Source: Protostelium mycophagum
Lineage: Eukaryota > Evosea > Variosea > Protosteliida > Protosteliaceae
DNA: 59,154 nt
Direction: 5' to 3'
Assembly (NCBI GenBank): GCA_002081555.1
Contig: MZNV01001838.1
Location: 1 to 59,154, forward strand
Under the pieces are notes generated by a model. The model had not been told where the DNA came from and did no database searches. It saw only the letters and a program-made list of their open reading frames with translations. Positions 11,601 through 24,118 of this stretch are shown piece by piece. The translations under genes were made by a program, and so were the position numbers. Within the stretch, counting starts at the first letter, position 1. Each line of letters begins with the position of its first letter.

Positions 11601-11894
11601 ATATCCATATACCAAATAATACAGGATCGCATTGCATTGGAGGAATTGGATATTAAGAAGGCAGGAGCAGAGAAGAGAATGCTGGAAGAAAGGGAAAGAA
11701 GAGTGAGAAAGCAGAGGGAGACTAAGGTAATCATATTATATCCTTCATCTCAGACGCTGAAATAGCAGGGAATTCTCTGGAAGCCCAAATATTTCGTACA
11801 AGACCAGGACAACGTGTGGACCCCTGTCAACGCCGCACAATACTGGGCAGAAAGACAGCAGAGATACGCAGAAAAGGGCGAGCCCCTTCCTTAA
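8660..11894 (+). CDS. Oxysterol-binding protein-related lipid transfer protein with N-terminal membrane anchor and PH domain
   Basis: The ATG at 8660 opens with a hydrophobic helix (MMVLLFLAFLFGGLVTVASF), a signal anchor. A disordered stretch of about 180 residues follows. A PH domain spans about 9510-9990: YSGWVEVG, KWRFVVLQ, GEWMHYYKDDERR, then KDKDKMDEWLNHLKRA with the PH C-terminal Trp. After an acidic linker comes the sterol/phosphoinositide-binding ORD: TKPFNPYL joined by splicing to GETFELVRPDGF, then AEQ spliced to VSHHPPIGA (about 10925), the EQVSHHPP signature. The rest (FGGNSLNIETIGSRQLTL, WTPVNAAQYWAERQQRYAEK) matches an ORD to the end. It should move sterol or PI4P between membranes at contact sites. 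An N-terminal anchor is unusual, because ORP5/8-type proteins carry theirs at the C-terminus. Introns at 9257-9316 and about 9849-9891 were inferred from frame. Confidence 0.9.
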
Positions 11895-11917
11895 TGTACA
11901 TCTGTTATTTGACCTCT

Positions 11918-13024
11918 TTATTCGATGCTTATCTTCACCTCTGTGTTATTCCTGTTGTCCAACGATGTGATCAGTTTCTTTGCAATGTCAAAGTACGGCT
12001 TTGCTTGTGGTCCTTCTGGCTCAGAGACGACAACAGGTCTTCCGGCATCAGATAGTTCCCTTATCTTTCCATGAAGAGGCACTTCACCGAGGAATTCCAA
12101 TCCCATCCTTGCAGCTGTCTTCTTCGCCCCTTCTTGTCCAAATATGTGGCTCAATTCACCACAATTGCTGCAGATGTGGTAACTCATGTTCTCAATCACC
12201 CCGAGAATCTGCACAGGGTCATGAACATCACAAAATAAGGAGACACACCGGCACATCGACTTTTCTAAACATGTTAGCACCCCTTACTGCATCTAATAGG
12301 GCAAGATCCTGAGGAGTACAGACAATTACAGCACCTTGAAAGATTAGTGGACGGCAAAAAGTCAGGCTCACCGTCTAAGGGAACCCTCTGGCAGATTGTG
12401 AGTTGTGCATCCCCCGTTCCTGGGGGTAGATCTATGACCATATAGTCTATGTCTTCCCATATCGTTTCTCTCAACATCTGATCTATTGCAGACATTACCT
12501 AAAGTGGTAAGCATTATTTGCCATGAACTGGAAGCCTACCATGGGGCCCCTCCATATCATAGCGGACTCTTCCTCAACGAGGAAACCCATAGACATGCAT
12601 TGTATTCCGTAATTACTCAATGGTATCATCCTCTTTCGGCTGTCTGTCTCTGGTGATTTATCGCGCAAGTTCAAGAGGGTAGGAATTGATGGTCCATATA
12701 TGTCGGCGTCTAAAACAGCCACCTCATCAATCAATCTAGATGCCAAATCGTGCAAACTGAACCTACCTTCTTATTCTGCGAAGAAATGGCCAATGCGAGG
12801 TTTACTAGCTCGATCAGCTTCTCTACCAATCGCAAAAACATACCTGCTGTAGTAGATTTACCCACTCCTCCTTTCCCACTCGCAACAGCTATTATTTTAG
12901 AGATGCCAGGTATTCTTGGCCGGGGTGGCAGATGAACATGATTGCCATGGTTCCTCCTCCCATTCCTCTGTATATTTGTGTGAGATAAAGTCTTCTGTCT
13001 GATTATTTCTCGTGTTGTGATCAT
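11918..13024 (-). CDS. NUBPL: Mitochondrial Fe-S scaffold P-loop NTPase, NUBPL/Ind1
   Basis: The N-terminal extension ([20 protein letters not shown]) is basic and suits a mitochondrial presequence. Then come [17 protein letters not shown] (Mrp/MinD deviant Walker A) and, after an intron, [13 protein letters not shown]. Further motifs are [74 protein letters not shown]-like [11 protein letters not shown], and [20 protein letters not shown] with the CxxC that binds the bridging Fe-S cluster. The C-terminal part is [20 protein letters not shown]. Order and wording match NUBPL, which delivers 4Fe-4S clusters to respiratory complex I, so this organism probably keeps complex I. The stop lies 24 bp from the stop of the oxysterol-binding gene; the start is 60 bp from that of CHMP6. 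Confidence 0.92.
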
Positions 13025-13084
13025 GTGTTTTTTGAAATGACGGATTCATTTATTCAATTCTAACTATCCACATCAACAGAAGAA
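13025..13084. promoter_or_regulatory. 60-bp divergent promoter region, NUBPL / CHMP6
   Basis: Only 60 bp separate the two start codons of these head-to-head genes. It is AT-rich, with ATTTATTCAATT near 13050. Both core promoters and both leaders must fit here or overlap the opposite gene. Confidence 0.5.
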
Positions 13085-13954
13085 ATGGGAGGACTATTTT
13101 CTACAAATAAGAAAAAAGACAAAGTCACAGCACATGATCGCGCTGTGCTGGATCTGAAAGTCCAGCGTGACAAGCTCAAACAATACAAGAAGAAAGTGGG
13201 TCGTACTTCTAACAATTCATTATAAATCGTCTTCAGTGTGAGACGATGGCTGATACAGAAACACGAGTAGCAAAAGAACTTTTAGCTGCTGGTAGAAAGA
13301 AAGAGGCCCTTCTTGCTTTGAAGAAGAAGAAGTATCAACTCGCGCTCATCTCCAGAACAGAGGGTCAACTATCGAATGTCAGCGAAATGGTGACCACATC
13401 AGCATCACAATTGTTCCTCAACTCACGTCAAATAGATCGACTCTATAGAATTCACACAACTCGAGGTGAAGGTTTTTGAAGGTTTAAAGCAGGGAAATCA
13501 GGTTAGTCACCAGATCTTGTTCACAAAACATGCACGAAATAATCGCAAATAATCAGGTTCTTCGCGAGCTGCAAGACCAAATGAAGGTCGAAGATGTGGA
13601 GAAATTAATGGAAGAAGTCGCTGAATCGAACGAAACACAGAGGGTACTCATTTTCTCTGTTTTTGCAAATGAAAAAGCTCCTCTTGCTTTCCTGAGGTAA
13701 AGAATATTTTTTGAATAGATTGCAGAGAATAGAGGAAGCTCTCAGTGGTAAATTGAGTGATCAAGACGAAGAGGAAGTATTGGCCGAACTGGAGGCTCTT
13801 GAAGGATTGGAGACAGAGGTAGACACAACACTTTATCCTGAAGTGCCCAAAGAAGATCCTGATCAGCCCAAGAAAGGTGAATTGTCGCTGATGTTAAATG
13901 TTCATCATCCACATAGATCCAGTGTTCGCAAGGCAGCTGGCTGAAGCGGTATAA
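13085..13954 (+). CDS. CHMP6: ESCRT-III subunit CHMP6/VPS20
   Basis: Starts MGGLFSTNKKKDKVTAHDRA. Gly2 is in an N-myristoylation context (MGxxFS), as in CHMP6. Next is AVLDLKVQRDKLKQYKKK, then after an intron ETRVAKELLAAGRKKEALLA, KKKKYQ and LISRTEGQLSNVSEM, the basic Snf7 helical hairpin. Splicing over 13389-13432 restores IDSIEFTQLEVKVFEGLKQG, a CHMP6 hallmark. The acidic autoinhibitory half follows (VLRELQDQMKVEDVEKLMEE, RIEEALSGKLSDQDEEEVLA) and a short tail DPVFARQLAEAV. Length is about 200 residues, normal for the family. It nucleates CHMP4 polymers downstream of ESCRT-II in endosomal sorting. Six exons with introns of about 40-60 nt. Convergent with the next gene, 86 bp between stops. 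Confidence 0.93.
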
Positions 13955-14040
13955 ACAGACCTTGTTGACCTTTTATTGTGGTCTGGAGCATCTTCTCCTC
14001 CAAACGAAATTGGTTGTGTTTGTTCATTTTTACATGTGAG

Positions 14041-14337
14041 TTAGAAGCGTAATAATCCAACAAGCTTAGTTGAAGTGATCCAAAGAGCAATATTGAGAAT
14101 GATGAGTTCTATGACCAATGCCAGGAGGAAATATCCCCATTTCGACCTTGGTGGTTCAGCGGTTTGAGGAGCGGACGTCTGATTATCGTCTGCCTCCGCC
14201 GCGGGCATCACGTTTATCTTATTCTGCTTTATCTTGCCCGTCGTGTTGGCCTTGCTCTCCGAAAGAATAACACTTTCCAAAAATAGTTTTCCCTCTACAA
14301 CGAATGACTTCACGGGTCCCCTTGGAAACAAAAGCAT
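14041..14337 (-). CDS. Small tail-anchored membrane protein, family not recognised
   Basis: A single-exon frame of 98 codons from ATG at 14337. The N-terminus (MLLFPRGPVKSFVVEGKLFL) is weakly hydrophobic, the middle is polar and disordered (PAAEADDNQTSAPQTAEPPR), and the end is one strong hydrophobic helix (WGYFLLALVIELIILNIALW) followed by ITSTKLVGLLRF. The layout suits a tail-anchored ER or mitochondrial protein. I cannot name a family. It is bounded on both sides by confident genes, and the divergent GTPase-PH start is 68 bp away, which supports it as a real gene. Confidence 0.55.
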   Translation of the reverse strand: MLLFPRGPVKSFVVEGKLFLESVILSESKANTTGKIKQNKINVMPAAEADDNQTSAPQTAEPPRSKWGYFLLALVIELIILNIALWITSTKLVGLLRF

Positions 14338-14405
14338 CCATCAGGTCCTGAGAGCCAGAGCCACAGAAACAGGCGTAATTGATAGTTGGATGAGTTTAAG
14401 AGGAC

Positions 14406-16763
14406 ATGTTTGCTAGCGAGCAGACAAGGCTGAGATCAACTTCACAAGTGTGGGATCAGCCTGAAGATAGCTTGGATGAATGGGAAGATACACAGTACAC
14501 AGATTTAACTATAGTGAGGATTCAACGTTGCTTCATTGCCTAAAATGAGCCGCAGTTTGTGAGTGGTTCTCGAGAATGCCAAAAATGGTCTTTCATTTCT
14601 TATTTTATAAGTGAAGGGGTCATGTTGGACTACACAGAAAGTATGTTTTTTTATTTTTCATCCTTGTCCATCTCACCTCGGGAGGTATCAGTGTGGGTCG
14701 TGGCGTCACAGTGGACGACACAAAATATGTAGTTCAGATGACTACAGACAGCGGTATTGAAGACTGTTGGGGGCAGATGGATCATGTAAGAAGCTGAGGA
14801 ACCTAAAAAAACACAAAATCATGATTTCCTTTAGGAGCTGCGACGAAGCCACGCGTTCATCTTCTTGTATCGTTTAGATCAGCCAGAAACACTCAGCAGA
14901 CTAAGGGGTGTAAGAGATCGATTTTTGGAGCACAGAAGACAGTCTGAATCCGTACCTTTCATGCTCATTGCGCAATACCCACCGGAGACTCAGGTACGTC
15001 TGTATATTTTTTTCATTTCTCGCTTGTTGTGGTTTCTACAAATGAAATAGTTTTCAACATGTACAATGTATTATTCTTAACTCATCCACCATTTCTGAAT
15101 GAGAATAGTCCTCATCGCAAGAACTTTTCCAAGAGCGAATCGCAGAGGCAGAGGCGGATGCGAAATCTTTAGGGTGCTCTTTTGCAACTTATACTCCTGG
15201 GTCAAGAGACATCGATGATATAATGGTTAATTTCATTTCAAATATCGTAGCTAGCCAAGAAGTTTTCTGTAAGTTTTTTCATTAATAATAGTGCGTGCTA
15301 ACAAACCCCAAAAGCAAACCACGAATCAAGCATCATAAACTCTTTAGAAATTGTGAGTAGACCAATAATCACTGAGATTTGATTTTATTAGCTGGTGGTT
15401 GGCTCTGCAATGACAGGAAAATCATCTCTGGTGAGGAAACTGACAACAGGAAAGTTTGAGCGTCAATATCTCCCAACACAAGGCAATGTCTTCCCGCATT
15501 GTCATATTCTAACCCATTCAAGACACACACGTCGTAAAGCATCGAGTAGTGCATCAGAGCAGATCGTACTACGTCAATTTTACAGACACGGCAGGGCATT
15601 CTTATTTAAATAATCCAAAAACCCTGGAAGGACTTTTATTCAACGGATGCATCATTTTGTACGATGTTACATCACGAAGGTCTTTTCTTGAAGCAGAAGA
15701 ACATTTAAAGAGACACGCATTGACCAGTCGCGTCCTGTCTCGTCTGCCAACTCTGCTCATCGCCACACACATCGACACACCATTCACAAGAATAATCTCA
15801 GCAAGAGAAGGGGAACAATTAGCTGAGAAAATGGGGTGCTTGTACAATGAAGTAGCACTTCCATTTGCGGCAGTTGATAACATATTGGATCCGTTGTTAC
15901 GGAGTATAACTGGACAGCACGAAGCTATATCATCATGTAGATAATTCTTCATCACCCGTTGATTGAACTTAAGCTTTCAGTACGAAAATCGGTTATAGAG
16001 GGCAAACTATTTGCTGCATCAATGAGCAAGTTCAATCCGTGGAAACTGTACAATTTTCATTGTGACCAGAAGAATTTTTATGCAGAGCATCCGAAAGATA
16101 AGACGAAATATAAGGTGATTTATCCTTTGATCTCTCCTTTCTGACGAAATTAAAGCGACACATCCTGATAGAAGAAATCGCCAGCATCGAGATAAACACA
16201 AACAGAACCAGCGAGAAATCGAAGGACGCCAACTATTACATCTTTGCGATTAACACAACGTCAGGAAAACAGCATCTGTTCGCGGCAGCCTCAGAGGCAG
16301 AGAGAGAGTCTTGGGTTATAGTTCTTCGTGGAAACCGATTGCTGGATGAATACGCGTCACAATTTCTGGATGAAGTAAGCACCAGGAAAATGCCCAACTG
16401 ATGTTTGAAAAGTTGGTCACCGATATGGTTGGAGAGTTTATTTCAGAGATATTGTTTTCAAATACGGCTGGTGCTGAATCGCTTGCTCGGAAGCTGCAGG
16501 GCAGCTCCAATCAGAAGAGAGCTTTCTTGATCAAAAAGGTGATACCAATCAAATCCAAAAATCTTTATCTGAGGAGGAAGCAGCAATCTTCTCAGCATTC
16601 ATTGCTCACAAGTGCACCGTACAACGCACCTACTTTTAGCAACCCACCATCCCCAATTTTAGGGTCAGACATGAGCCCAAAAATCAATCGCGCCAACACA
16701 ACGAACGAGACCGACCCAAAGCTGACACGAAAGACGTCTGGAAGCGTACGAAGGGTAAAATGA
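14406..16763 (+). CDS. PseudoGTPase-GTPase-PH domain protein
   Basis: About 10 exons. The first domain (about 14510-15265) follows the small-GTPase strand order but lacks its motifs: LTIFVSGSRECQKWSF where a P-loop would be, then AFIFLYRLDQPETLSRLRGV and FMLIAQYPPET where NKxD would be. A second, intact-looking Ras-like domain follows: LVVGSAMTGKSSLVRKL (P-loop), YLPTQG (switch I Thr), FTDTAGHSYLNN (DTAG, with His where Ras has Gln), IILYDVTSRRSF and IATHIDTPF (THID for NKxD). Splicing across 15488-15562 keeps its frame. A PH domain comes next: VIEGKLFAASMSKFNPWKLY, RHILIEEIASIEINTN and HLFAAASEAERESWVIVLRG with the invariant Trp. A helical segment and a disordered tail end the protein. Tandem GTPase folds plus PH recall AGAP proteins, but no ArfGAP is seen. 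Likely a membrane-linked signalling protein. Confidence 0.75.
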
Positions 16764-16943
16764 ATTCTTCCCAATATCAGTTGAAGATTTACCGTGGTAG
16801 ACATCACGCAGTAATTCTAAGAGAGACCTGCTGACTTCGAGTATCACAAAGATGGACACAACAAGGAAAGAAAGTGCTGTGAGGTTCCAATGAGTCAAGA
16901 TATCATTAGATCGTTGATAAAATAGTTGAGTAAAATCAATCAT
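16665..16943 (-). CDS. Possible small single-pass membrane protein
   Basis: A 92-codon frame from ATG at 16943 lies between two convergent genes and overlaps the last 99 bp of the GTPase-PH gene on the other strand. It has one hydrophobic helix (NLTALSFLVVSIFVILEVSR), a helical LLELLRDVY segment and a polar end. The helix occupies the otherwise empty 185 bp between genes, which is the only reason to keep it. It may equally be chance in 3'-UTR sequence. Confidence 0.25.
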   Translation of the reverse strand: MIDFTQLFYQRSNDILTHWNLTALSFLVVSIFVILEVSRSLLELLRDVYHGKSSTDIGKNSFYPSYASRRLSCQLWVGLVRCVGAIDFWAHV

Positions 16944-16948
16944 TTTAT

Positions 16949-18636
<1,688 letters not shown>

Positions 18637-18802
18637 GTTCTTGGCGTTGATTGTGCTTGTGGTTTTGGGAGTTTCGCAGTTCCCGTCTTTTTTGCCGTTA
18701 CAAACTGAAGTTACAGACAAAAACTCGGTCTACAATTCGATAAAACGCTTCCTCATTTTCGTTTTTTAAATTCTTGGAATCGCCTTGACAGAAGATCAGC
18801 AA

Positions 18803-21800
18803 ATGCAAAGTGATGAGGGTTGGATAACACCAAAGAAAACGACATCAAATGTGAGTGTCAATTGGGAGAGTGTCTCATCTCCCCGCGGACGAACCACTCC
18901 TACACCTCCCAAAAAGAAGATGAAATCCTCACCAGCGATCAACCTAGAAATGCAAGAACTCCTCAGAAAAGAGATAAAGAAGCCAGGTTGGTTTTCAATT
19001 TCGTACTATTCCAATCTTATTTAGTGCCTCTGATGATGACTGCAATGGAACGACAAGAGCATGAGAAGGAAAAGCAAAAACGTCTTTTGGAGGAAGAAGA
19101 GGATGCCATCCAGTTTTCTCTCGAGCAGAGGAAGGTCATTGATGAGGTGAACGATTGCACTGAAGGCTTCACTCAATAGTGAAGGTGATGAGAGGGACAA
19201 GTTTATTCTTCACTGGCTGTGCTGGCACAGGAAAATCCACTTTGTTGCGACATATCATCAGGTGATTTATACATCAAATATTCCAACAAAACTTTGTGTG
19301 TGTCTCTTTGTGCCATAATAATATATTCTTCTGTTGCGATGAGCCTTTAGAATGAAATTTCTTCAGGCGACTCCCAGCCTCAAGCACTTTTGTGACAGCT
19401 GCTACTGGAGTTGCAGCTGTTAATATAGGGGGGATTACTCTGCATTCCTTTGCGGGTATTGGACTCGGTCAAGGTACAAAAGAGGAACTGTCAGATATGG
19501 TATTCAACAGCCACCATCACCGAGAAAACTGGCTCAGGTTGTTATTTTTCCTTAGTGATAGAGTCTCTGATTCTTTAGGTGTAAAGTGTTGGTGTTGGAT
19601 GAGATATCGATGGTGGATGCATCAATATTCGAGAAATTAGAGTATATTGCTAGGGTTGTCAGAGGAAATCAATATCCCTTTGGAGGGATCCAACTCGTAC
19701 TTTCTGGAGACTTCTTTCAACTCCCCCCCATCAGTAAAAATGGTACTCTTTTTCTGTTTACCTGGTAATAATATTATGTTAGGAGAAGAGACATTATTCT
19801 GCTTTGAGAGTCCATACTGGACAAGGTGCATTCAATCTGTCATTGAGTTGAAGAGCGTATTTAGGCAGAGTGACCCCATATTCATAAGTAATCATTTGGA
19901 TCTTCAAATGATCATTTCAATAAACCAAGGAACAGATTTATTGAACGATATACGACACGGAATACTCACAGAGGAAGGAAAAAGTCTGTTGGACAGTTGT
20001 AGAGATAGGGTATTTCAGGACAGTAAGTATAGTCTTTTCGTTTTTTGACTGCAAAGCACACGTAACTTGTAAATGTTTAAATGATGATGTTTTGGATAAA
20101 TCCCACAGATGAGGAACATCACATAGAGCCAACAATAATTTATCCATATAATCGAGACGTGGACGAAATTAATGCACAACATCTGAAGAACATAAAGTCC
20201 AAGGGGAAACTATACAGGTCAAAAGATAAGGGGAAGCTAACACATCTAGAGTCTTTAAGATCACATTGCCCCGCTCCTGCTGAGGTCTTTGTTTCATGAA
20301 TCTTATATGAGATTTATGAATCATTAGGTCAAATTGAAGGTCGGGGCGCAAGTACTTCTTTTGAAAAATTCAAAGAGGAAGGGACTTGTGAATGGACTTC
20401 GTGGGATCGTAATCGGATTTGACGAAACAAATCGAGGATATCCCAGGGTATTCTTCTGTAACGGTGAGGAGACTACCGTTGAGCCTGAAAAATGGCCGAT
20501 AGAGGTAACTGATTGTAATCTGCCCCACGATTTGGGACAAGAGCTTATGTTTGGCAGGAGAATGGGGTGGAAGTTGCGTACAGAGAGCAAGTACCGTTGA
20601 AGTTAGCTTGGGCCATAAGTATACATAAATGCCAAGGAATGTCTATCAGCAGATGTGAATTGTCATTGCAAGGTGTATTTGAATTTGGCCAGAGGTACGT
20701 TGACATGAGTTACATCTGTGCTTGTTGTGATCTTTCAATAGTTACGTTGCTTTATCAAGGGTATCTTCATTACTCGGGTTACACCTGAAGGACTTTAGAC
20801 CTTCCTCTGTTCGTGCACATCCCAAGGTAAAACTTTTTATCAATATCGATAATAAGAGTCAGGTCATAGATTTCTACAACTCCTTCACTGATATGCCGAC
20901 AAAAGCACCAGCAAAAACAAAAGTAAAGGAAGAGGAACAGGGGAAAATGAAAGCAGAATATGCCCTCTCTGATAGATCATGCTGTAGAAATTGCCAGAAG
21001 AAGATTGATAAGGGCGAACTAAGGTATCAATTGATAGAGATATTGATCTGATGTATAATATTCATTGAGACGAAAAGATTGGGCAAGATGGTAACGATCA
21101 AGTCAACGTCCGCACAGATACCCATGTGGATGCACTCTGACTGTTTTTTTAATCCTAAAAATTCAGTCTCTTCTTCTGGAAAAACATACGACAACGCCCC
21201 ACCTAAGGTTATCATTTTTAAAAAATTGAGTTAAGCTGTTGTAGATAGACACCACTGATGAGATAACCGGTTTCGATAAATTGAGGGCAGAGCATCAGAA
21301 AATGCTCACCAAAAGCTTCAAAATCTATGTCCCACAACATCCAGGTATCCATCCCATATATATATCCCAAAACCAGAATTGTATTTCGCTGACAAGGTCA
21401 GTGGTATCTACAATAGTCCGGATAAATGGAGAAGAAATCCCCGGATTAGATCTTGACGAGGCAGATTTAGACTCTTATTTCAATGATCACACAGGATTCA
21501 ACAACAATGATGGTATGGGATCCAACAACAACGATGGTACGGGATTCAACAACAATGATGGTACGGGATTCAACAGAAGAGAGGAAACGGGGAAGGAATC
21601 AGAAACGAAGGTCAAGAAATTGGAAGAAAAAAAAGCAGAGAGACCAGAAGAACAGAAAGATAAAACAATCCAAGCAAAAGGGCCAACTGAACATGACACT
21701 TCGAAGGGGCCACCGAAAAAAAAAGCTAGGATATATAGGGACGCACAAGAAAAGAAGAACATAGAGGATCATATGTTTCTGGCACCTGCACAACCAGCCA

Positions 21801-22272
21801 GATCAATTATTAATGGAGAGGAAATGCCGAAATATTTCCGCCCCTTCTGCTCTTTACCTGCAGAGAAGAGAATCTACTCAGAAGAGGAAAAAGTAAGTAC
21901 ATGATATGATTAATGGATGTACTCACCCCACTCAGAAAAAGCATGCTCGAGCTTTTGCAGAACACGAGAAGATTCAGATGGAAGAACAAGAAATAGAGAG
22001 CTCAGAGATACCATCACTCCTTCCACCTGTTGTCAGAAAGATTCCCCAAAAGCGTATGCCTGCCATGTTTTTGGCGAGAAAAGCAGAACCACAGAAGGTA
22101 GAACAAGTGAGTAAGCAGAGATAATATTCAACTGATGGATGTGCAGATCTCAAAATCCAAGCTGAGCACAAAGAAGCAAAGAGATGAGGAATATCTGAGC
22201 GAAGAAGAACACCCACAAAAGAAAAGGAAAGAGGGGAAGGTGGAAAGAAAGAAACCAAAGAAGGACACATAA
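18803..22272 (+). CDS. PIF1-family helicase fused to a PARP-type zinc finger
   Basis: The ATG at 18803 begins a disordered, basic N-terminus ([20 protein letters not shown]). Helicase motifs follow: [20 protein letters not shown] (Walker A), [20 protein letters not shown] (Ia), [20 protein letters not shown] (Walker B), [17 protein letters not shown] (III), [10 protein letters not shown] (IV), [16 protein letters not shown] (V) and, by splicing, [13 protein letters not shown] (VI). One uninterrupted exon, 20742-21023, carries motif VI straight into [15 protein letters not shown]. The next exons give [21 protein letters not shown] and [15 protein letters not shown]: a zf-PARP (C-x2-C ... H-x2-C plus GFxxL). 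The tail is Asn-rich then Lys/Glu-rich with nuclear-localisation-like PKKKAR and PQKKRKEGK. Likely a nuclear 5'-3' DNA helicase targeted to strand breaks; targeting is inferred from zf-PARP in PARP1 and DNA ligase III. Joins after 21320 are less certain. Confidence 0.85.
21497..21575 (+). repeat. 24-bp coding tandem repeat (Asn-Asp-Gly rich)
   Basis: Three full copies and part of a fourth of a 24-bp unit (TTCAACAACAATGATGGTAC then GGGA, with small changes) inside the helicase gene encode [16 protein letters not shown] repeats. The near-identity of the copies suggests recent slippage. The unit lies in the disordered linker after the zinc finger. Confidence 0.8.
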
Positions 22273-22325
22273 AGATTAATAATATTATATATTTCAATGA
22301 TATTATATATAAATGATAGGAGACT

Positions 22326-23839
22326 TTATGTGTCCTCTTCCATTTGTGTCTGCAAGTTGCCCATCTCTTCTTCCAAATTCTCGATTCTATCTATGAATAT
22401 TTTGACAGCAGTGGAGAATATCTGGTGTGCAGGTATAATCCCACTCGATTCAATAGAAACTAAATCTGTAAATTGATTTTCTCCAACAGGAACTGACTTA
22501 CAGATGTAGTGGCCTTTCACTCTGTTTAATGATATCTTGTTTTCAAACTCAGGTTGTCTGATGCATTCTCGGCACATAGTACATCTTCTTGGGTCCTTCA
22601 CAATCGCCTTTTTACCCTTTTTGCCTACCACTGTGAGAAATTCTGAAGGATTATGAATTTGATACCCATATCTTCTATGTCAAAAACACTCATGGGACAC
22701 GTCTGCTCCAATTTCTCAGCATCCTCACCCATAATTGGTTCTTTGAAAACTATCTCAGGTAACAATCTGTATGATGCCGTCTCCACTACCTTTGAGAATG
22801 AATCATATTCGATATCAACAGGATGATCATACCTGCCATTTGGCGTGTGTTCTTCCAATTCCTTTCACACAATGTACCTCTAAATCGATCTCCTAAATAT
22901 AATTCAGAATCGTTTGACAGAGATGTCTTTGTACAAACCTGACCAGGTCTGAGTTTACAGATCAAGATATCTTCGTGTACGGGTCTTATATTCTTGTACT
23001 GTGTGGCTTGATTTCCAGCAGGCTGCCAGATCAAATCCTTGGAATAAACTGTATATATCAGGGTGCGAGCAAGCTATCCTACGTACCAGAGTGATTCAAA
23101 TATTTATTCTCCGGCGTAGCATCTTCAGGTGCATCTTTGATTTTGGTGCATCTCACATTGAGATTGAATATAATTGTGTCTGCATCCGTGATCTGGCTGG
23201 GGTTTTCTGTCAAGCCTTAGTATGTGTTGTAGTTTTATAAAAACTAACCTCTGTATGACCACCCTGAGGGATCAATAGCTATGGGGATCAATCCTAATCT
23301 GTGTGCCAAAACCTATCTTCGTGTCATTTTTTATTGCTGAAGAAACTCAAGTATAGCTCCCGCAGTTCGATTATTTATGTTTCACAGAAAAGCTGAGATC
23401 AATAAAAAGAAGTAATACCTCATCCTGCATGATACTGGTGTTGTTCTTTATGTATACATGTTCTATGGCCATAGAAGGTACCTAATAAAATTCAGACCAG
23501 TTTAAGACCAAAGGTGGCGTACCTCGCTGATGATGATTCTTCTGAGGGCATTAGCAATTGGAGGATCAACTCCAATGACATCAAAGATGGCTTCAGTGGG
23601 TGTCAGAGAAGTAATCTTAATCTGGAAATTCTCCTTAAATTCGTCGATATCAAAACTATTGTCAAAGCCCATAGAAGCATAAGCAGAATGATAGTCTACT
23701 GTCTCCGTCTAATCAAAATCAGCAGTTGTGATGCATGTTTACTTCTCACATGTTTTGGTGCATCTATGTTTAGAGATACTCGCGTCCTCTTCTCTTCTAC
23801 CTCTTTTGGTAGATCTGGGTTCTTTCCTTTCTTTGGCAT
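22326..23839 (-). CDS. POLR1C: RNA polymerase I and III subunit RPAC1 (AC40)
   Basis: Starts MPKKGKNPDLPKEVEEKRTR. The following exons carry the alpha-like dimerisation domain: FDNSFDIDEFKENFQIKITS, AIFDVIGVDPPIANALRRII, SEVPSMAIEHVYIKNNTSIM, QDEVLAHRLGLIPIAIDP. The insert domain includes DADTIIFNLNVRCTKIKDAP and HEDILICKLRPGQ. A ferredoxin-like Cys cluster DPRRCTMCRECIRQPEF and the ending SSGIIPAHQIFSTAVKIF complete a protein near the usual 340-350 residues. It pairs with AC19 to form the assembly platform of RNA polymerases I and III in the nucleus. Introns are about 40-55 nt. Convergent with the helicase gene, 53 bp between stops. Confidence 0.95.
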
Positions 23840-24118
23840 TATTTGCTGACAGGAATCAGATTCAACAGTTGGCAGCATTCGCCTTCATCAATAGGTTGAT
23901 AGAATATTAAGTCTTAGATAAATGGAGCAGTTCCTGTTACTCACATCTCTTCTGATCACTCTTCCGCCGTTTTTCCAAAATTAGTGAGAATATGGGGTGT
24001 AGATGCCCACATCATTCTACAACGCGATGAAAGCAAGAAAAAGTGATAGAATGATATTATTGTATTCTTCACTCATGACTGGGGACATTATTATATCACT
24101 TATGATTATTATATTCAG

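Noticed and set aside
15487-15562. Possible GC-AG intron in the GTPase domain
   Set aside because: A normal GT...AG intron (15488-15562) restores YLPTQGNSRSYYVNFTDTAG, so no unusual splice site is needed.
21483-21793. Three alternative frames through the Asn-rich repeat
   Set aside because: All arise from the 24-bp repeat and AG-rich sequence; the frame continuous with the helicase is the coding one.
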